A stretch of DNA of 64,000 nt. It comes from Kribbella solani. GTDB lineage: Bacteria; Actinomycetota; Actinomycetes; Propionibacteriales; Kribbellaceae. Positions 35,364 through 44,500 of the stretch are shown here, piece by piece. A model generated the notes under the pieces. It made no database searches, was not told the origin of the DNA, and worked only from the letters and a program-made list of their open reading frames with translations. How positions within the stretch are numbered: position 1 is the first letter of the stretch; each line of letters begins with the position of its first letter. Made by a program: the position numbers and the translations under genes. Location: the NCBI RefSeq assembly GCF_014205295.1, contig NZ_JACHNF010000001.1, forward strand, positions 3,906,001-3,970,000. The letters are read 5' to 3'.

Positions 35364-38300
35364 ATGAAACGTTCAGTGGGGTGTGGAGTACTGGCTGTAG
35401 CGATCACCGCCGCCGCCCTCAGCCTGCCGACCGGGGCCCAGGCGAACGGCGCGAAATCCGATGGCTCGACCGGTGAGCTGACGTTGCGGTCCGCGGAGTT
35501 GACGGTCACCGTCGGGGCGAACTTCCCGCGAGTGGTCAAGTACGTCGACAACGCCTCCGGACAGGCCCTCGGGGGTCAGCCGGACGCGATCTCGACCGTG
35601 ACGATCGACGGCGTACCCCGGACCGCGCACCTCGCCGCGGCCCCGGCGGTCGGCGGCGGGCGCGCGGCGTACACGCTGACTTTCGACGCCCTGCCTGGTG
35701 TCGAGTTGGACGCGAGCCTGAGCGTGCAGGGCCGGGTGACGACGTTCGCGATCGACGCCGTCCGCGACACCGAGGCGAGCCGCGTGCACACGATCGACAT
35801 CCCCGACCACGACTTGGTCTCGGTGGCGAGTACGGATGCCGGTGCGACCACCGCGTTCACCACGCTCGACCCGGACTCGACCAGGACGGCGGACAAGATC
35901 ACGCCGGTGACCGCGGGTACGCCTGCCGAGACGGCTGCGACCGGCGCCGCGTACGCCTTCGTCAACACGAGTGGGCTGGCGGCGGGGATCGAGTCGAACT
36001 CGGTGTACGACAAGCCGGCCGGTCAGTCCGTGGACGACGGCGCCCGGTTCTGGCATCGCGCTCGCAAGGGCGGCGACGGCAGCACGCGGGTAGGGGTCTG
36101 GAGCGGTCAGTGGACGTACCGGGCCGACACCGCGCCGTACACCGAGCCGCTGCCGTGGGCCAAGGTCGTGGTGACGCCGGACGCGAACCACGACCGGACG
36201 GTGGACTGGGAGGACGGCGCGATCGCGTTCCGCTCGATCATGACCGAGCCGAAGGGCGGCGACCAGGTCAAGGACCGGGTGATCACGCACATCCCGTTCA
36301 ACTTCGCCAGCCAGGCGACGCATCCGTTTCTGCGCACCCTCGACGACGTGAAACGGATCTCGCTCGCCACCGACGGTCTCGGCCAAATGGCGATCCTGAA
36401 GGGATACGGTGCCGAGGGCCACGATTCCGCGCACCCGGACTACGGCGGCAACTACAACACCCGCGCCGGCGGCCTGACCGACCTGAACACCCTGCTGAAA
36501 CAGGGCAAGTCGTGGAACGCGGCATTCGGCGTACACGTGAACGCGACCGAGTCGTACCCGGAGGCGAACGCGTTCAGCGAGGATCTGGTCGACAAGAACG
36601 CCAAGGGCTGGAACTGGCTGAACCAGAGCTACTACATCAAGCAACGGCCGGATCTTGCCTCCGGCAACATCGTGAAGCGGTTCCAGCAGTTGCGCGACGA
36701 GACCGACAAGAACCTGCAGGAGCTGTACATCGACGTGTACTACCAGTCCGGCTGGCTTGCCGACGGACTGACCCGGCAGCTGGCCGGCCAGGGCTGGCAG
36801 ATCGCGACCGAGTGGGCCGACCGGCACGAGCGTACGTCGCTGTGGTCGCACTGGGCGAACGATCTTGATTACGGTGGCGCTACCAACAAAGGTCTGAACA
36901 GCAAGATCATCCGGTTCGTCCGCAACCACGAGAAGGATGTCTGGAACAACGACCCGATCCTCGGTCAGTCCGCGATCGTCGAATTCGAGGGCTGGACCGG
37001 CGAGACCGACTGGAACGCGTTCTACCAGAACATCTGGCAGCGCAACCTGCCGGCGAAGTTCCTGCAGCAGCAGAAGATCATGGACTGGAACGCGAACGAC
37101 ATCACCTTCACCGGCGGCGTACGCGGCGCGGTCGAGAACGGGAAGCGGACCGCGTACGTGGGTGCCGTGAAGGTGCTGGACGGCGACAAGTACCTGCTGC
37201 CGTGGGACAACAACAAGAAGCTGTATCACTACAACCCGGCAGGCGGGCGCACCACCTGGCAACTGCCCGCGGCGTTCGCCGATGTCCGCAGCTTCACCGC
37301 CTATCAACTGACCGACACCGGCCGCGCGCACCCGACCACCGTCCGGGCCAAGCAGGGCTCAGTCACGCTCGACGCGGTCGCGGGCAAGCCGTACGTTCTG
37401 TACCCGGTAGCCGCGCCGTCCCCACGTCCGGCGAACTGGGGCGCGGGGAGCCACGTACAGGACCCGGGGTTCAATGCCGGCAACCTCTCCGCCTGGCAGC
37501 CGGCCGGCGGCGCGAAGATCGACACCCTCGACAACGGTCAGCACGTCGCGTCCCTCGGCAGCAAGGCCTCGTCCCTGCGCCAGCGGATCACCGGACTGAC
37601 GCGCGGCCGCATCTACAGCGCGTCGGCCTGGATCGAGGTCGAGCCCGGCAAGTCCCGCCCGACGACGATCAGCGTCGACGGGGTCAAGAACGTCGTGTCC
37701 AGGTCGACTGCCCAGAACCTGGTTGCCGCCGACGACAAACACGGTGGGTACTACCAACGGGCGCGCGTCGTCTTCCAAGCCAAGGGCGGCACCGCCGACC
37801 TGACCATCGGTGCGGTCGCGGGAGCGGCCCGGGTACGGCTGGACGATGTGCGCGTGGTCGAAACCACGCGACCGGGCAGCGGGCTGGTGGACGACTTCGA
37901 GAATGTCGACCAGGGCTGGGGTCCGTTCTTGAAGGGCGATGCGGGTGGCGTCACCGATCCGCGGACCGTGCTCGCCCCCAAGCACGCGCCGTACACCCAG
38001 GCAGGCTGGAACGGGAAGCTCGTCGACGACGTACTCGATGGCAACTGGTCGCTCAAGTCGCACGAGGAGAACGAAGGTTTGGTATACCGGACCGCGCCGT
38101 GGACGGTGAACTTCCAGCTCGGACACAAGTACAAGGTCAGCTTCGACTACGCGAGCGGCCGCGCCGGGCAGTACGCCTGGGTACAGGGAGTGGATCGCCC
38201 TGGGTCGGTCGAGGTGAAGGCGACGCCGATCGGCGAACAGCGCACGAAGGCGACCTTCGATCAGGAGTTCGTTGCCGGGTGCGGCGGTGACTATTGGGTC

Positions 38301-39140
38301 GGACTGCGCAAGCTGACCGACGGCGGTGACCAGGCGGACTTCGTGCTGGACAACTTCGCCGTCGCCGATCTGGGTACGACCTCGGAACCGGCCGACTGTA
38401 CTTCGGTGGCCGTGTCCGGGCTGACCGGTCTGGTCTCCGGCGAGGCGAACACCGTTACGACCAAGTTCACCAACAACGATGTCGTTGCCGCGAACAACAT
38501 CACGCTCGGCCTCACCGCGCCGGACGGCTGGACCGTCACGGCAATCACGCCGGCGACCCACACGTCCGTTGCCGCAGGCACCAGCGTGACCACCACGTGG
38601 GACGTCACCCCGCCGGCCGGAACGCCGGAAGGCAAGTACCCGCTGACGGCGAGCGGCGGCCGGGCAACGATCGGCGCCGAGGCCACCGTGCTACCGCCGG
38701 GAATCGTGCCGCAGTCGCGGATCAAGGTCGCGGACGTGAGCAGCGAGGACGTCGGCACCGGCGGCGCGGCGACCGCCGCACTGGACGGCAATCCCAGCAC
38801 GATCTGGCATTCCGCCTGGTCCGAGGTCAGTACGCCGGCCGGGTACCCGCATCACCTGACGCTCGACCTCGGCTCGACGTACCAGGTGAACGGATTCAGT
38901 TACCTGCCCAGGCAGAGCGGTACGAACGGGATGTTCAAGGGCTACGAGATCTACGTCAGCGCGGACGGCCAGAACTGGGGTACGCCGGTGGCGACCGGTG
39001 AGTTCCCGAACTCCCGCGACGCCCAGCGGGTCAACTTCACCGCCACATCCGGCCGGTACCTGAAGTTCGTCGGGACCAGCTCGCTCAACGGCGCCGTCTT
39101 CGGCTCCGCCGCCGAGCTGAACGTGTACGGCACGCACTAG
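35364..39140 (+). CDS. secreted GH101 endo-alpha-N-acetylgalactosaminidase
   Basis: This 1258-residue exported enzyme is predicted to release O-linked Gal-GalNAc disaccharides from mucin-type glycoproteins. A signal peptide covers about residues 1-27 (VGCGVLAVAITAAALSLPTG). The GH101 catalytic barrel contains LQELYIDVYYQSGW with Asp457 as likely nucleophile and QIATEWADRHE with Glu483 as likely acid/base, followed by LWSHWANDLDYGG. A C-terminal NEW3-like domain (about 1010-1110) and an F5/8 type C/CBM32 domain (about 1115-1258, STIWHSAWSEV to AELNVYG) follow. The ATG at 35364 places the signal peptide at the start. It is divergent from the lanthipeptide genes. Confidence 0.85.
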   Translation: MKRSVGCGVLAVAITAAALSLPTGAQANGAKSDGSTGELTLRSAELTVTVGANFPRVVKYVDNASGQALGGQPDAISTVTIDGVPRTAHLAAAPAVGGGRAAYTLTFDALPGVELDASLSVQGRVTTFAIDAVRDTEASRVHTIDIPDHDLVSVASTDAGATTAFTTLDPDSTRTADKITPVTAGTPAETAATGAAYAFVNTSGLAAGIESNSVYDKPAGQSVDDGARFWHRARKGGDGSTRVGVWSGQWTYRADTAPYTEPLPWAKVVVTPDANHDRTVDWEDGAIAFRSIMTEPKGGDQVKDRVITHIPFNFASQATHPFLRTLDDVKRISLATDGLGQMAILKGYGAEGHDSAHPDYGGNYNTRAGGLTDLNTLLKQGKSWNAAFGVHVNATESYPEANAFSEDLVDKNAKGWNWLNQSYYIKQRPDLASGNIVKRFQQLRDETDKNLQELYIDVYYQSGWLADGLTRQLAGQGWQIATEWADRHERTSLWSHWANDLDYGGATNKGLNSKIIRFVRNHEKDVWNNDPILGQSAIVEFEGWTGETDWNAFYQNIWQRNLPAKFLQQQKIMDWNANDITFTGGVRGAVENGKRTAYVGAVKVLDGDKYLLPWDNNKKLYHYNPAGGRTTWQLPAAFADVRSFTAYQLTDTGRAHPTTVRAKQGSVTLDAVAGKPYVLYPVAAPSPRPANWGAGSHVQDPGFNAGNLSAWQPAGGAKIDTLDNGQHVASLGSKASSLRQRITGLTRGRIYSASAWIEVEPGKSRPTTISVDGVKNVVSRSTAQNLVAADDKHGGYYQRARVVFQAKGGTADLTIGAVAGAARVRLDDVRVVETTRPGSGLVDDFENVDQGWGPFLKGDAGGVTDPRTVLAPKHAPYTQAGWNGKLVDDVLDGNWSLKSHEENEGLVYRTAPWTVNFQLGHKYKVSFDYASGRAGQYAWVQGVDRPGSVEVKATPIGEQRTKATFDQEFVAGCGGDYWVGLRKLTDGGDQADFVLDNFAVADLGTTSEPADCTSVAVSGLTGLVSGEANTVTTKFTNNDVVAANNITLGLTAPDGWTVTAITPATHTSVAAGTSVTTTWDVTPPAGTPEGKYPLTASGGRATIGAEATVLPPGIVPQSRIKVADVSSEDVGTGGAATAALDGNPSTIWHSAWSEVSTPAGYPHHLTLDLGSTYQVNGFSYLPRQSGTNGMFKGYEIYVSADGQNWGTPVATGEFPNSRDAQRVNFTATSGRYLKFVGTSSLNGAVFGSAAELNVYGTH

Positions 39141-39160
39141 TACGCATCCAGTACATGCCA

Positions 39161-39201
39161 AAGCGGCGCCGCTCCCCGCCCCTTGGGGAGTGGCGCCGCT
39201 T
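39161..39201. terminator. strong bidirectional terminator
   Basis: AAGCGGCGCCGCTCCCC is followed by a 7-nt loop and GGGGAGTGGCGCCGCTT, giving 16 of 17 base pairs. It sits between the convergent GH101 gene (stop 39140) and the small secreted-protein gene (stop 39219), so it can serve both strands. Confidence 0.85.
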
Positions 39202-39218
39202 GCTGCTGGCCCCACCAA

Positions 39219-39632
39219 TTACTTGGTGATGGTCACCGAGACCGGCGCGGACGCGGTGTTCGCGGCGACGACGCGGAACTTGTTCACGCCGACCCGGCCG
39301 CTCTGTACCCAGACCGTGTAGGTCGCGCTCCGGGTCACCTTGGTGGTGGCCGGGAAGTTGACCCACTTGCCGTTCTCCAGCCGCTGCACCTGGACCACGG
39401 TGTTGGCGGCGATACCGGAGGTCTTGCCGGTGAAGGAGACCTTCGCCCAGGCCTTCGCGGTGACCTTGTCCGACTTGATCGTGATCGACTTCGCCGCGGC
39501 CGGGGTGCTGACCGCCGCGACCTGAGTGGTGGCGGCGTTGGCCTGCAGGGCGCCGGCCACGCCGAGGCCGGCGGCGGCCAGGGCGACACCAGCGAAAGCG
39601 GCGGCGGTACGACGCACGAACTGAGCACGCAT
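39219..39632 (-). CDS. small secreted Ig-like protein
   Basis: This 137-residue exported protein has a long signal peptide (RRTAAAFAGVALAAAGLGVAGALQANA, cleaved near residue 33). The mature part of about 100 residues is beta-rich, with Thr/Val/Lys alternation (ITIKSDKVTAKAWAKVSFTG, VVQVQRLENGKWVNFPATTK, VRKF-like strands), and resembles a bacterial Ig-like or invasin-type fold. No cysteine or catalytic residue is present, and function is unknown. It is transcribed away from the HK/RR operon end, with 87 bp between, and shares the terminator with the GH101 gene. Confidence 0.7.
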   Translation of the reverse strand: MRAQFVRRTAAAFAGVALAAAGLGVAGALQANAATTQVAAVSTPAAAKSITIKSDKVTAKAWAKVSFTGKTSGIAANTVVQVQRLENGKWVNFPATTKVTRSATYTVWVQSGRVGVNKFRVVAANTASAPVSVTITK

Positions 39633-39719
39633 GATGATGGTTTCCCCTCGTTTTGAAGGGCTCTCGGTGTGGGAGCCCGTTGCACAAGGAGAGACGCGGT
39701 GGACCGGCGAAAGGTTGTG

Positions 39720-40964
39720 TTACGACTCCGTCTCAGGTCCGGCGGGCAGGACCAGCCGGGCCAGCGCCCCACCACCGGGGGCCTCGCCGAACGTCAGCTC
39801 GGCGCCGAGCACCTTCGCGTGCCCGGCCGCGATGGTCAGCCCGAGGCCGTGCCCGACCCCGCGCTCGGCCATCCCGGACCGGAACCGGCGCGGGCCCTCG
39901 GCAATCAGCTCCTCCGGGTACCCGTTGCCGTGGTCAACCACCTCGACGGTCCGGCCGCTGACCGTCACCTCGACCGGCGGCTTGCCGTGCCGGAGCCCGT
40001 TCACGATCAGGTTGGCCAGGATGCGCTCGATTCGGCGCGAGTCGGTGGAAACCGTCTCGTCCGGGCCGGCCTGGTGCACGATCACGCTGTCCGGCGCGAG
40101 CGCCTGCTGCATCCGCAGCCGCCCGACCGCCGACCCGACGAACGCGCCCAGGCCGACCAGCTCCAGGTCGGCCTGTTCCACCCCGGAGTCGAACCGGGCG
40201 ATCTCCAGCAAGTCCTCGACCAGCCGTCGAAGCACCTTCGCCCGGTCCCGTACCAGCTCACTCGGCCGCCCTGGTGGGAGCAACTCGGCCGCGGTGGTCA
40301 GCCCGGTCACCGGCGTACGCAGGTCGTGCGCGACGTCCGCGGTGAAGCGGCGCTCGGCCTCCAGCTGCCCGCGCAACGACGTGGCCATCGTGTCCAGCGC
40401 GGTGGCCAGCGACTGCACCTCGTCCTTGCCCTTGCCGACCGCCTCGGCCGCGGACGCGTCCAGATCGCCGGCCGCGATCCGGCGCGCCGTACCCGCGACC
40501 GCGACGATCCGTTTGGACAGGCTGCCGGCCAGGATCACGCTGACCAGGGCGACCAGCGCGACCGTACCGATGCCGCCGAGCAGCAGCGCCTGCTGCAGCG
40601 CCTTCATCGAGTCGTCGCTGTTCTCGTAGTCCTGCTCGATCGACAGCACCTTGCCGTCCTTGACCGCCACCGCCGCCCACATCTTGGCCCGCGGCGACCC
40701 CGTCTTGAAGGTCGCCCGCTTGCCCTGCAGTACGGCGTCCCGCAACTGCGGCGGCAGATCCGGATCATCCAGCTTGGCACCGAACACCGGTACGTCGTTG
40801 GTGTCGTAGCTCTGCGCCGCGAGCTGGATCCGCTCGTCCGCGAAGCTGCGCGTCCGGTCCAGCCGGGCCGACTGGGCCTGGGTGTAGACCGCGACGCACA
40901 GCACCAGAATCGCGAGCGACGAGACGAGCAAGAAAATGAGACCGAGCTTGCCCCGGAGGCCCAT
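39720..40964 (-). CDS. HAMP-domain sensor histidine kinase (CseC-like)
   Basis: This 414-residue kinase has an N-terminal membrane segment (residues 5-28), an extracellular sensor of about 100 residues, a second span (128-150), a HAMP domain (SLSKRIVAVAGTARRIAAGD), a HisKA domain with His213 in ADVAHDLRTPVTG, and an HATPase domain (ILANLIVNGLRHGKPP and GVGHGLGLTIAAGHAKVLGA). It follows the response-regulator gene with a 3-bp gap. The order lipoprotein-regulator-kinase resembles Streptomyces cseA-cseB-cseC, which senses cell-envelope stress and controls sigE there. No sigE gene is adjacent here. Confidence 0.9.
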   Translation of the reverse strand: MGLRGKLGLIFLLVSSLAILVLCVAVYTQAQSARLDRTRSFADERIQLAAQSYDTNDVPVFGAKLDDPDLPPQLRDAVLQGKRATFKTGSPRAKMWAAVAVKDGKVLSIEQDYENSDDSMKALQQALLLGGIGTVALVALVSVILAGSLSKRIVAVAGTARRIAAGDLDASAAEAVGKGKDEVQSLATALDTMATSLRGQLEAERRFTADVAHDLRTPVTGLTTAAELLPPGRPSELVRDRAKVLRRLVEDLLEIARFDSGVEQADLELVGLGAFVGSAVGRLRMQQALAPDSVIVHQAGPDETVSTDSRRIERILANLIVNGLRHGKPPVEVTVSGRTVEVVDHGNGYPEELIAEGPRRFRSGMAERGVGHGLGLTIAAGHAKVLGAELTFGEAPGGGALARLVLPAGPETES

Positions 40965-40967
40965 CTC

Positions 40968-41666
40968 CTATGCCCTGAGTTTGTACCCGAAGCCGCGGAC
41001 GGTTTCGATTCGGTCGGCGCCGATCTTGGTCCGGAGCCGCTGCAGGTGGACGTCGACCAGCCGGCCGTCGCCGCCCCACTCGTAGTCCCAGACCCGCTGC
41101 AGCAGCGTCGACCGGCTCAGCACCACGCCGGGGTTGTTGGCGAACTCGATCAGCAGCTTGAGCTCGGTCGGCGTCAGCTGGACGGTCTGTCCACTCCGCC
41201 GCACCTCCAGCGCCTCCCGGTCCAGCTCCAGATCGCCGAACGACTCCACCCCGGAGCCGGCCGCCGGGGCCGGACGCTCCGGATCGGACACCGCCCGCCG
41301 CATCACCGCCCGAAGCCTGGCCACCAGCACCTGGGTGTCGAACGGTTTGGTCACATAGTCGTCGGCGCCCGCTTCCAGCCCGAGGACGACGTCGAGCGCG
41401 TCACCGCGCGCCGACACCATCACGATCGGGACCGTACTGGTCTCACGGATCCGTCGGCACACCGAGATGCCGTCCAGCCCGGGCAGCATGATGTCCAGCA
41501 TCACGACGTCCGGATGGATCTTCTCGAAACGCTCGATCGCTTCCAGGCCGTCCTCGGCCGTGGTCACGTCGTAGCCGTGCCGCTCGAGGGTCAACTGGGT
41601 CGCCTCACGGATCACCGCGTCGTCCTCGACCATGAGAATGCGCGCTGCCGGTTCTTCCGGTACCAC
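40968..41666 (-). CDS. OmpR-family response regulator (CseB-like)
   Basis: This 232-residue regulator has a receiver domain (residues 9-122) with phospho-acceptor Asp58 in HPDVVMLDIMLPGLDG and Lys in YVTKPFD, plus a C-terminal OmpR/PhoB winged helix (VQLTPTELKLLIEFANNPGV, WGGDGRLVDVHLQRLRTKIG, IETVRGFGYKLRA). VEDDAVIREATQLTLERHGY and GLEAGADDYVTKPFDTQVLV recall Streptomyces CseB, from memory. It is co-transcribed with the lipoprotein gene (15 bp upstream) and the kinase gene. Likely targets are envelope-stress genes (inference). Confidence 0.9.
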   Translation of the reverse strand: MVPEEPAARILMVEDDAVIREATQLTLERHGYDVTTAEDGLEAIERFEKIHPDVVMLDIMLPGLDGISVCRRIRETSTVPIVMVSARGDALDVVLGLEAGADDYVTKPFDTQVLVARLRAVMRRAVSDPERPAPAAGSGVESFGDLELDREALEVRRSGQTVQLTPTELKLLIEFANNPGVVLSRSTLLQRVWDYEWGGDGRLVDVHLQRLRTKIGADRIETVRGFGYKLRA

Positions 41667-41681
41667 CGAACTTCAGTCTCC

Positions 41682-42263
41682 CTACTGGTCCGTCGAGCTC
41701 ACCTTGATCATCTGCCGACCGTTCCAACGGTAGACCTCGACCCGGCGACCCGACGGGCAGCAGACCGGGTCGTTGATCGTGAAGATCTTCGACTCGACCA
41801 CCAGGTCCCCTTGCGGGCTGGCGTTCACGGTCGGCTGCTCGACGTTCAAACTCCAGATCGGTCGCGGGCCGGATGGCTCCACGGCGATCAGGAAGATACC
41901 GAAGACGAACTTTTCCAGGGTATGGATCAGGACGATCTGCTGAGGTGTACCGCTGTGCAATACATCAACGGTCCTACCCCTGCTGAGGCAACGCGAAATC
42001 ACCGTGCAATTCGTGAGAACCGTCCGGGAGTACCCGGACAGCCGCTTGTCGGCGAGCAATCGGACCCGAACTTCGGCCAGATCGACCGCCACCGCCGGGG
42101 TACGCATCGGGTGCGGGCTGGGCGTGGTGAGGCCCGGCGTCGACGGCGGGGCCGGCTCCGGTCCCTCGACCCGCAGCCCACCACCGTTCGCGCAGGCGGA
42201 CAGCAACGCCGTCGCGACCACGGCCGCGAAGGCAGGAAGCACGGCACGGCGCCACTGACCCAT
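41682..42263 (-). CDS. lipoprotein heading the CseB/CseC-like operon
   Basis: This 193-residue protein has a lipobox signal (PAFAAVVATALLSAC, Cys24), so it should be anchored on the outer face of the membrane. A Pro/Thr linker follows, then a domain with VRVRLLADKRLSGYSRTVLT and Cys pairs in LTNCTVISRCLSRG and NDPVCCPSG. The ATG at 42263 is preferred because AGGAGG lies 6 nt upstream; an upstream ATG at 42284 would precede the lipobox awkwardly. Its location before the two-component genes parallels cseA, a lipoprotein that modulates that system in Streptomyces. Sequence homology to CseA is not established. Confidence 0.75.
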   Translation of the reverse strand: MGQWRRAVLPAFAAVVATALLSACANGGGLRVEGPEPAPPSTPGLTTPSPHPMRTPAVAVDLAEVRVRLLADKRLSGYSRTVLTNCTVISRCLSRGRTVDVLHSGTPQQIVLIHTLEKFVFGIFLIAVEPSGPRPIWSLNVEQPTVNASPQGDLVVESKIFTINDPVCCPSGRRVEVYRWNGRQMIKVSSTDQ

Positions 42264-42401
42264 CGGGCGCCTCCTACCCTGCATCCGGTCCCCCGCGAAT
42301 TCTTCTCAGCTTTCGCTACCTATGCTGTCGGCTCGACGTCACATTCGACGGGCATGGACGTCGAATGGCCCCGGCAGTTCTGTTGCGATTGGGTCACAGC
42401 C

Positions 42402-43778
42402 TCACTCGGCAACGATCTTGCCGGGGTTGAGCAGGTTCTTCGGGTCCAGGGCGGACTTGATCGCCCGGTGCACGTCCAGCGCGACCGGACCGATCTCCTC
42501 GGCCAGCCAGGTCCGCTTCAGGACGCCGACGCCGTGCTCACCGGTGATCGTGCCGCCGAGCTCCAGCCCGATCTCCATCACCCGGTCGAACGCGACCTGG
42601 GCTCGTTCGGCCTGCGCCGGGTCGGCCTGGTCGAAGACCACGGTCGGGTGCATGTTGCCGTCGCCGGCGTGGCCCAGTACGCCGATGGTGATGTCCAGCT
42701 CGGCCGACAGCGCTTCCAGCCGGCCGATGAACTCCGCCAGCCGGGTCCGCGGCACGGCGACGTCGTCGATCATCGTGGTCCCGAGCTGCTCCAGCGCGGT
42801 CAGTGCCACCCGGCGGCCTTCGAGCAGCATGTCGCCCTCGGCGTCGTCCTCGGCCTCGATGCACTCCAGCGCGCCGTGGTCGCGGCACAGCTTGGCCACC
42901 GCGGCGACATCGGCCGCGCCCGCCTCGCCACCCGCGTCGGACTGCGCGATCAGCATCGCCGCCGCCTCGTCCGGCAGATCCATCCGCTTGTACTTGTTCA
43001 CCGCGCGGATCGTGGTCTGGTCCATGATCTCCAGCAGGCTGAGCGAGACGCCGCTGCGGATGATCTCCAGGATCGCGTTCCCGGCCTCGACGCCGGAGCC
43101 GAACAGCGCGGCCATCGTCGTCGGCTTGGCCGCCGCCGGCCGGAGCATCAGCGTCGCCTCGGTGATGATGCCGAGCGTGCCCTCGCTGCCGACGATCAGC
43201 TTCGCCAGGTCGTACCCGGCGACGCCCTTGACCGTCCTCCGGCCGGTGCGCAGGAGCCGCCCGTCGGCGAGCACGACCTCCAGGCCGAGTACGTAGTCGG
43301 TGGTCACGCCGTACTTCACGCAGCACAGGCCGCCGGAGTTCGTGGACAGGTTGCCGCCGATCGAGCAGAACTCCCAGCTGGACGGGTCCGGCGGGTAGAA
43401 CAGCCCGTGCTCGGCCACGGCGCGCGACAGTACGGCGTTGTACACGCCTGGTTGCGTGACGACGTACCGGTCGATCGGCTCGATGGCCAGAATCCGGTCC
43501 ATCTTCTCCAGCGAGATCACGACGCAGCCGTCCAGCGCGTTCGCCGCGCCGGACAGGCCGGACCGGGCACCCTGCGGCACGATCGGTACGCCGGCCTCGT
43601 GCGCGATCCGGACCGCGGCCTGGACGTGCGCGGTCTCCCGCGCCAGCACGACGGCCAGCGGCATTCCGGCCGGACAGAACATCGCCCGGTCGTACCGGAA
43701 GCTCTCCATCCGGTCCGGGTCCGTCACCAGGGCCTCGGCGGGCAGGGCCTGGCGCAGTTGCTCGACAACCTGACTCAT
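42402..43778 (-). CDS. FAD-linked oxidase (glycolate oxidase GlcD / D-lactate dehydrogenase type)
   Basis: This 458-residue flavoprotein has an N-terminal PCMH FAD-binding domain with GVPIVPQGARSGLSGAANAL and SWEFCSIGGNLSTNSGGLCCVKYGVT, and a C-terminal FAD-oxidase domain with ITIGVLGHAGDGNMHPTVVF and TGEHGVGVLKRTWL, the family's His/Arg substrate-binding motifs. It likely oxidises a 2-hydroxy acid such as glycolate or D-lactate. GlcE and GlcF partners are not seen, which leans toward a single-subunit D-lactate or 2-hydroxyglutarate-type enzyme. No signal peptide; cytoplasmic or membrane-associated. Confidence 0.88.
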   Translation of the reverse strand: MSQVVEQLRQALPAEALVTDPDRMESFRYDRAMFCPAGMPLAVVLARETAHVQAAVRIAHEAGVPIVPQGARSGLSGAANALDGCVVISLEKMDRILAIEPIDRYVVTQPGVYNAVLSRAVAEHGLFYPPDPSSWEFCSIGGNLSTNSGGLCCVKYGVTTDYVLGLEVVLADGRLLRTGRRTVKGVAGYDLAKLIVGSEGTLGIITEATLMLRPAAAKPTTMAALFGSGVEAGNAILEIIRSGVSLSLLEIMDQTTIRAVNKYKRMDLPDEAAAMLIAQSDAGGEAGAADVAAVAKLCRDHGALECIEAEDDAEGDMLLEGRRVALTALEQLGTTMIDDVAVPRTRLAEFIGRLEALSAELDITIGVLGHAGDGNMHPTVVFDQADPAQAERAQVAFDRVMEIGLELGGTITGEHGVGVLKRTWLAEEIGPVALDVHRAIKSALDPKNLLNPGKIVAE

Positions 43779-43806
43779 ACCGCGAGCCTAGTGAATACCG
43801 CTCAGT

Positions 43807-43868
43807 ACCGCGCCCCCTTGTCTCAGCTGGTGCTGGACCTCAGCTGGTGCTCGACGCGGGGGCGCGGT
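43807..43868 (-). terminator. terminator hairpin after the small secreted-protein gene
   Basis: ACCGCGCCCCC (43807-43817) pairs exactly with GGGGGCGCGGT (43858-43868), which abuts the stop codon of the minus-strand secreted-protein gene. The loop of about 40 nt contains a direct repeat of CAGCTGGTGCT. It lies between two minus-strand genes. Confidence 0.6.
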
Positions 43869-44342
43869 TCAGCGCGTACGTCTGGTGGCGTTCTCCGAGA
43901 TCTCCTCGTAGCCGCCGCCATAGTTGTGGTACTCCCGGCCGATCGCGACGAAGGTGATACTGCCGCTGGCCGCCTTCACCTTCGGTGTCCGGCAGGTGCG
44001 CTGGTTCTGGATGACCGAACCGTTGCCGCCGCTGCTGTCACAGCTGAGCACCCGGCCGTTGCTGCCGCCCCCGTACTGGACCAGGAAGGCGTTCGCCTTC
44101 GCGTTGGCCACCAACGGCGACGCCATGGTGATCTCGGCCCAGTACTGCGAGCAGTTGTCCCGGACCAGCCGGATCGTGCCCCAACTGGGCGGTTTGTTGT
44201 CTCGTAGCATCGGCGCGGACGCGATGGACGTCGCACCAGAACAGTTGGCGGCCGCGACCGCCTGGGCCGGCGCGGCGGTGAGGGCGAACGCGCCCACCCC
44301 GGCAAGGCCCGCGGTGCTGAGCAGAATGCCCAGTGTCTTCAT
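43869..44342 (-). CDS. small secreted protein
   Basis: This 157-residue protein has a signal peptide (MKTLGILLSTAGLAGVGAFA, cleavage near APAQA). The mature part has four Cys (NCSG, NCSQYW, SCDSS, RTCRTP), suggesting two disulfides, and Gly/Ser/Asn-rich loops (QYGGGSNGRV). The pattern WAEITMASPLVANAKANAFL is reminiscent of small DUF2690-like secreted proteins of actinomycetes, in which a Cys pair and conserved Trp are seen; assignment is tentative. The ATG at 44342 is the only start that gives a proper signal peptide. Confidence 0.7.
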   Translation of the reverse strand: MKTLGILLSTAGLAGVGAFALTAAPAQAVAAANCSGATSIASAPMLRDNKPPSWGTIRLVRDNCSQYWAEITMASPLVANAKANAFLVQYGGGSNGRVLSCDSSGGNGSVIQNQRTCRTPKVKAASGSITFVAIGREYHNYGGGYEEISENATRRTR

Positions 44343-44500
44343 GACGAAACCCTTCCTGAGCACACGCCCCGACGCGCGCTCAGGAACGCACACTACGCGA
44401 ACACCCGCTGCCCCGACAGTCATTCCGGTAATCGGACGGCGACACGCCGTAACCAGTTGCGCCCAGCAACCTCCGGGCCCCCAACCACCCCACCACAAGA

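Noticed and set aside
40968..41666. Assigning the regulator as AfsQ1
   Set aside because: AfsQ1 also pairs with a lipoprotein, but the VIREATQLTLERHGY region is closer to CseB as I remember it. An alignment is needed to settle this.
39669..44207. 1512-residue + strand open frame
   Set aside because: It lies antisense to the HK/RR/lipoprotein/GlcD genes. Its translation is Arg/Gly/Asp/Val-rich repetition with no domain, which is typical of a ghost frame in high-GC DNA.
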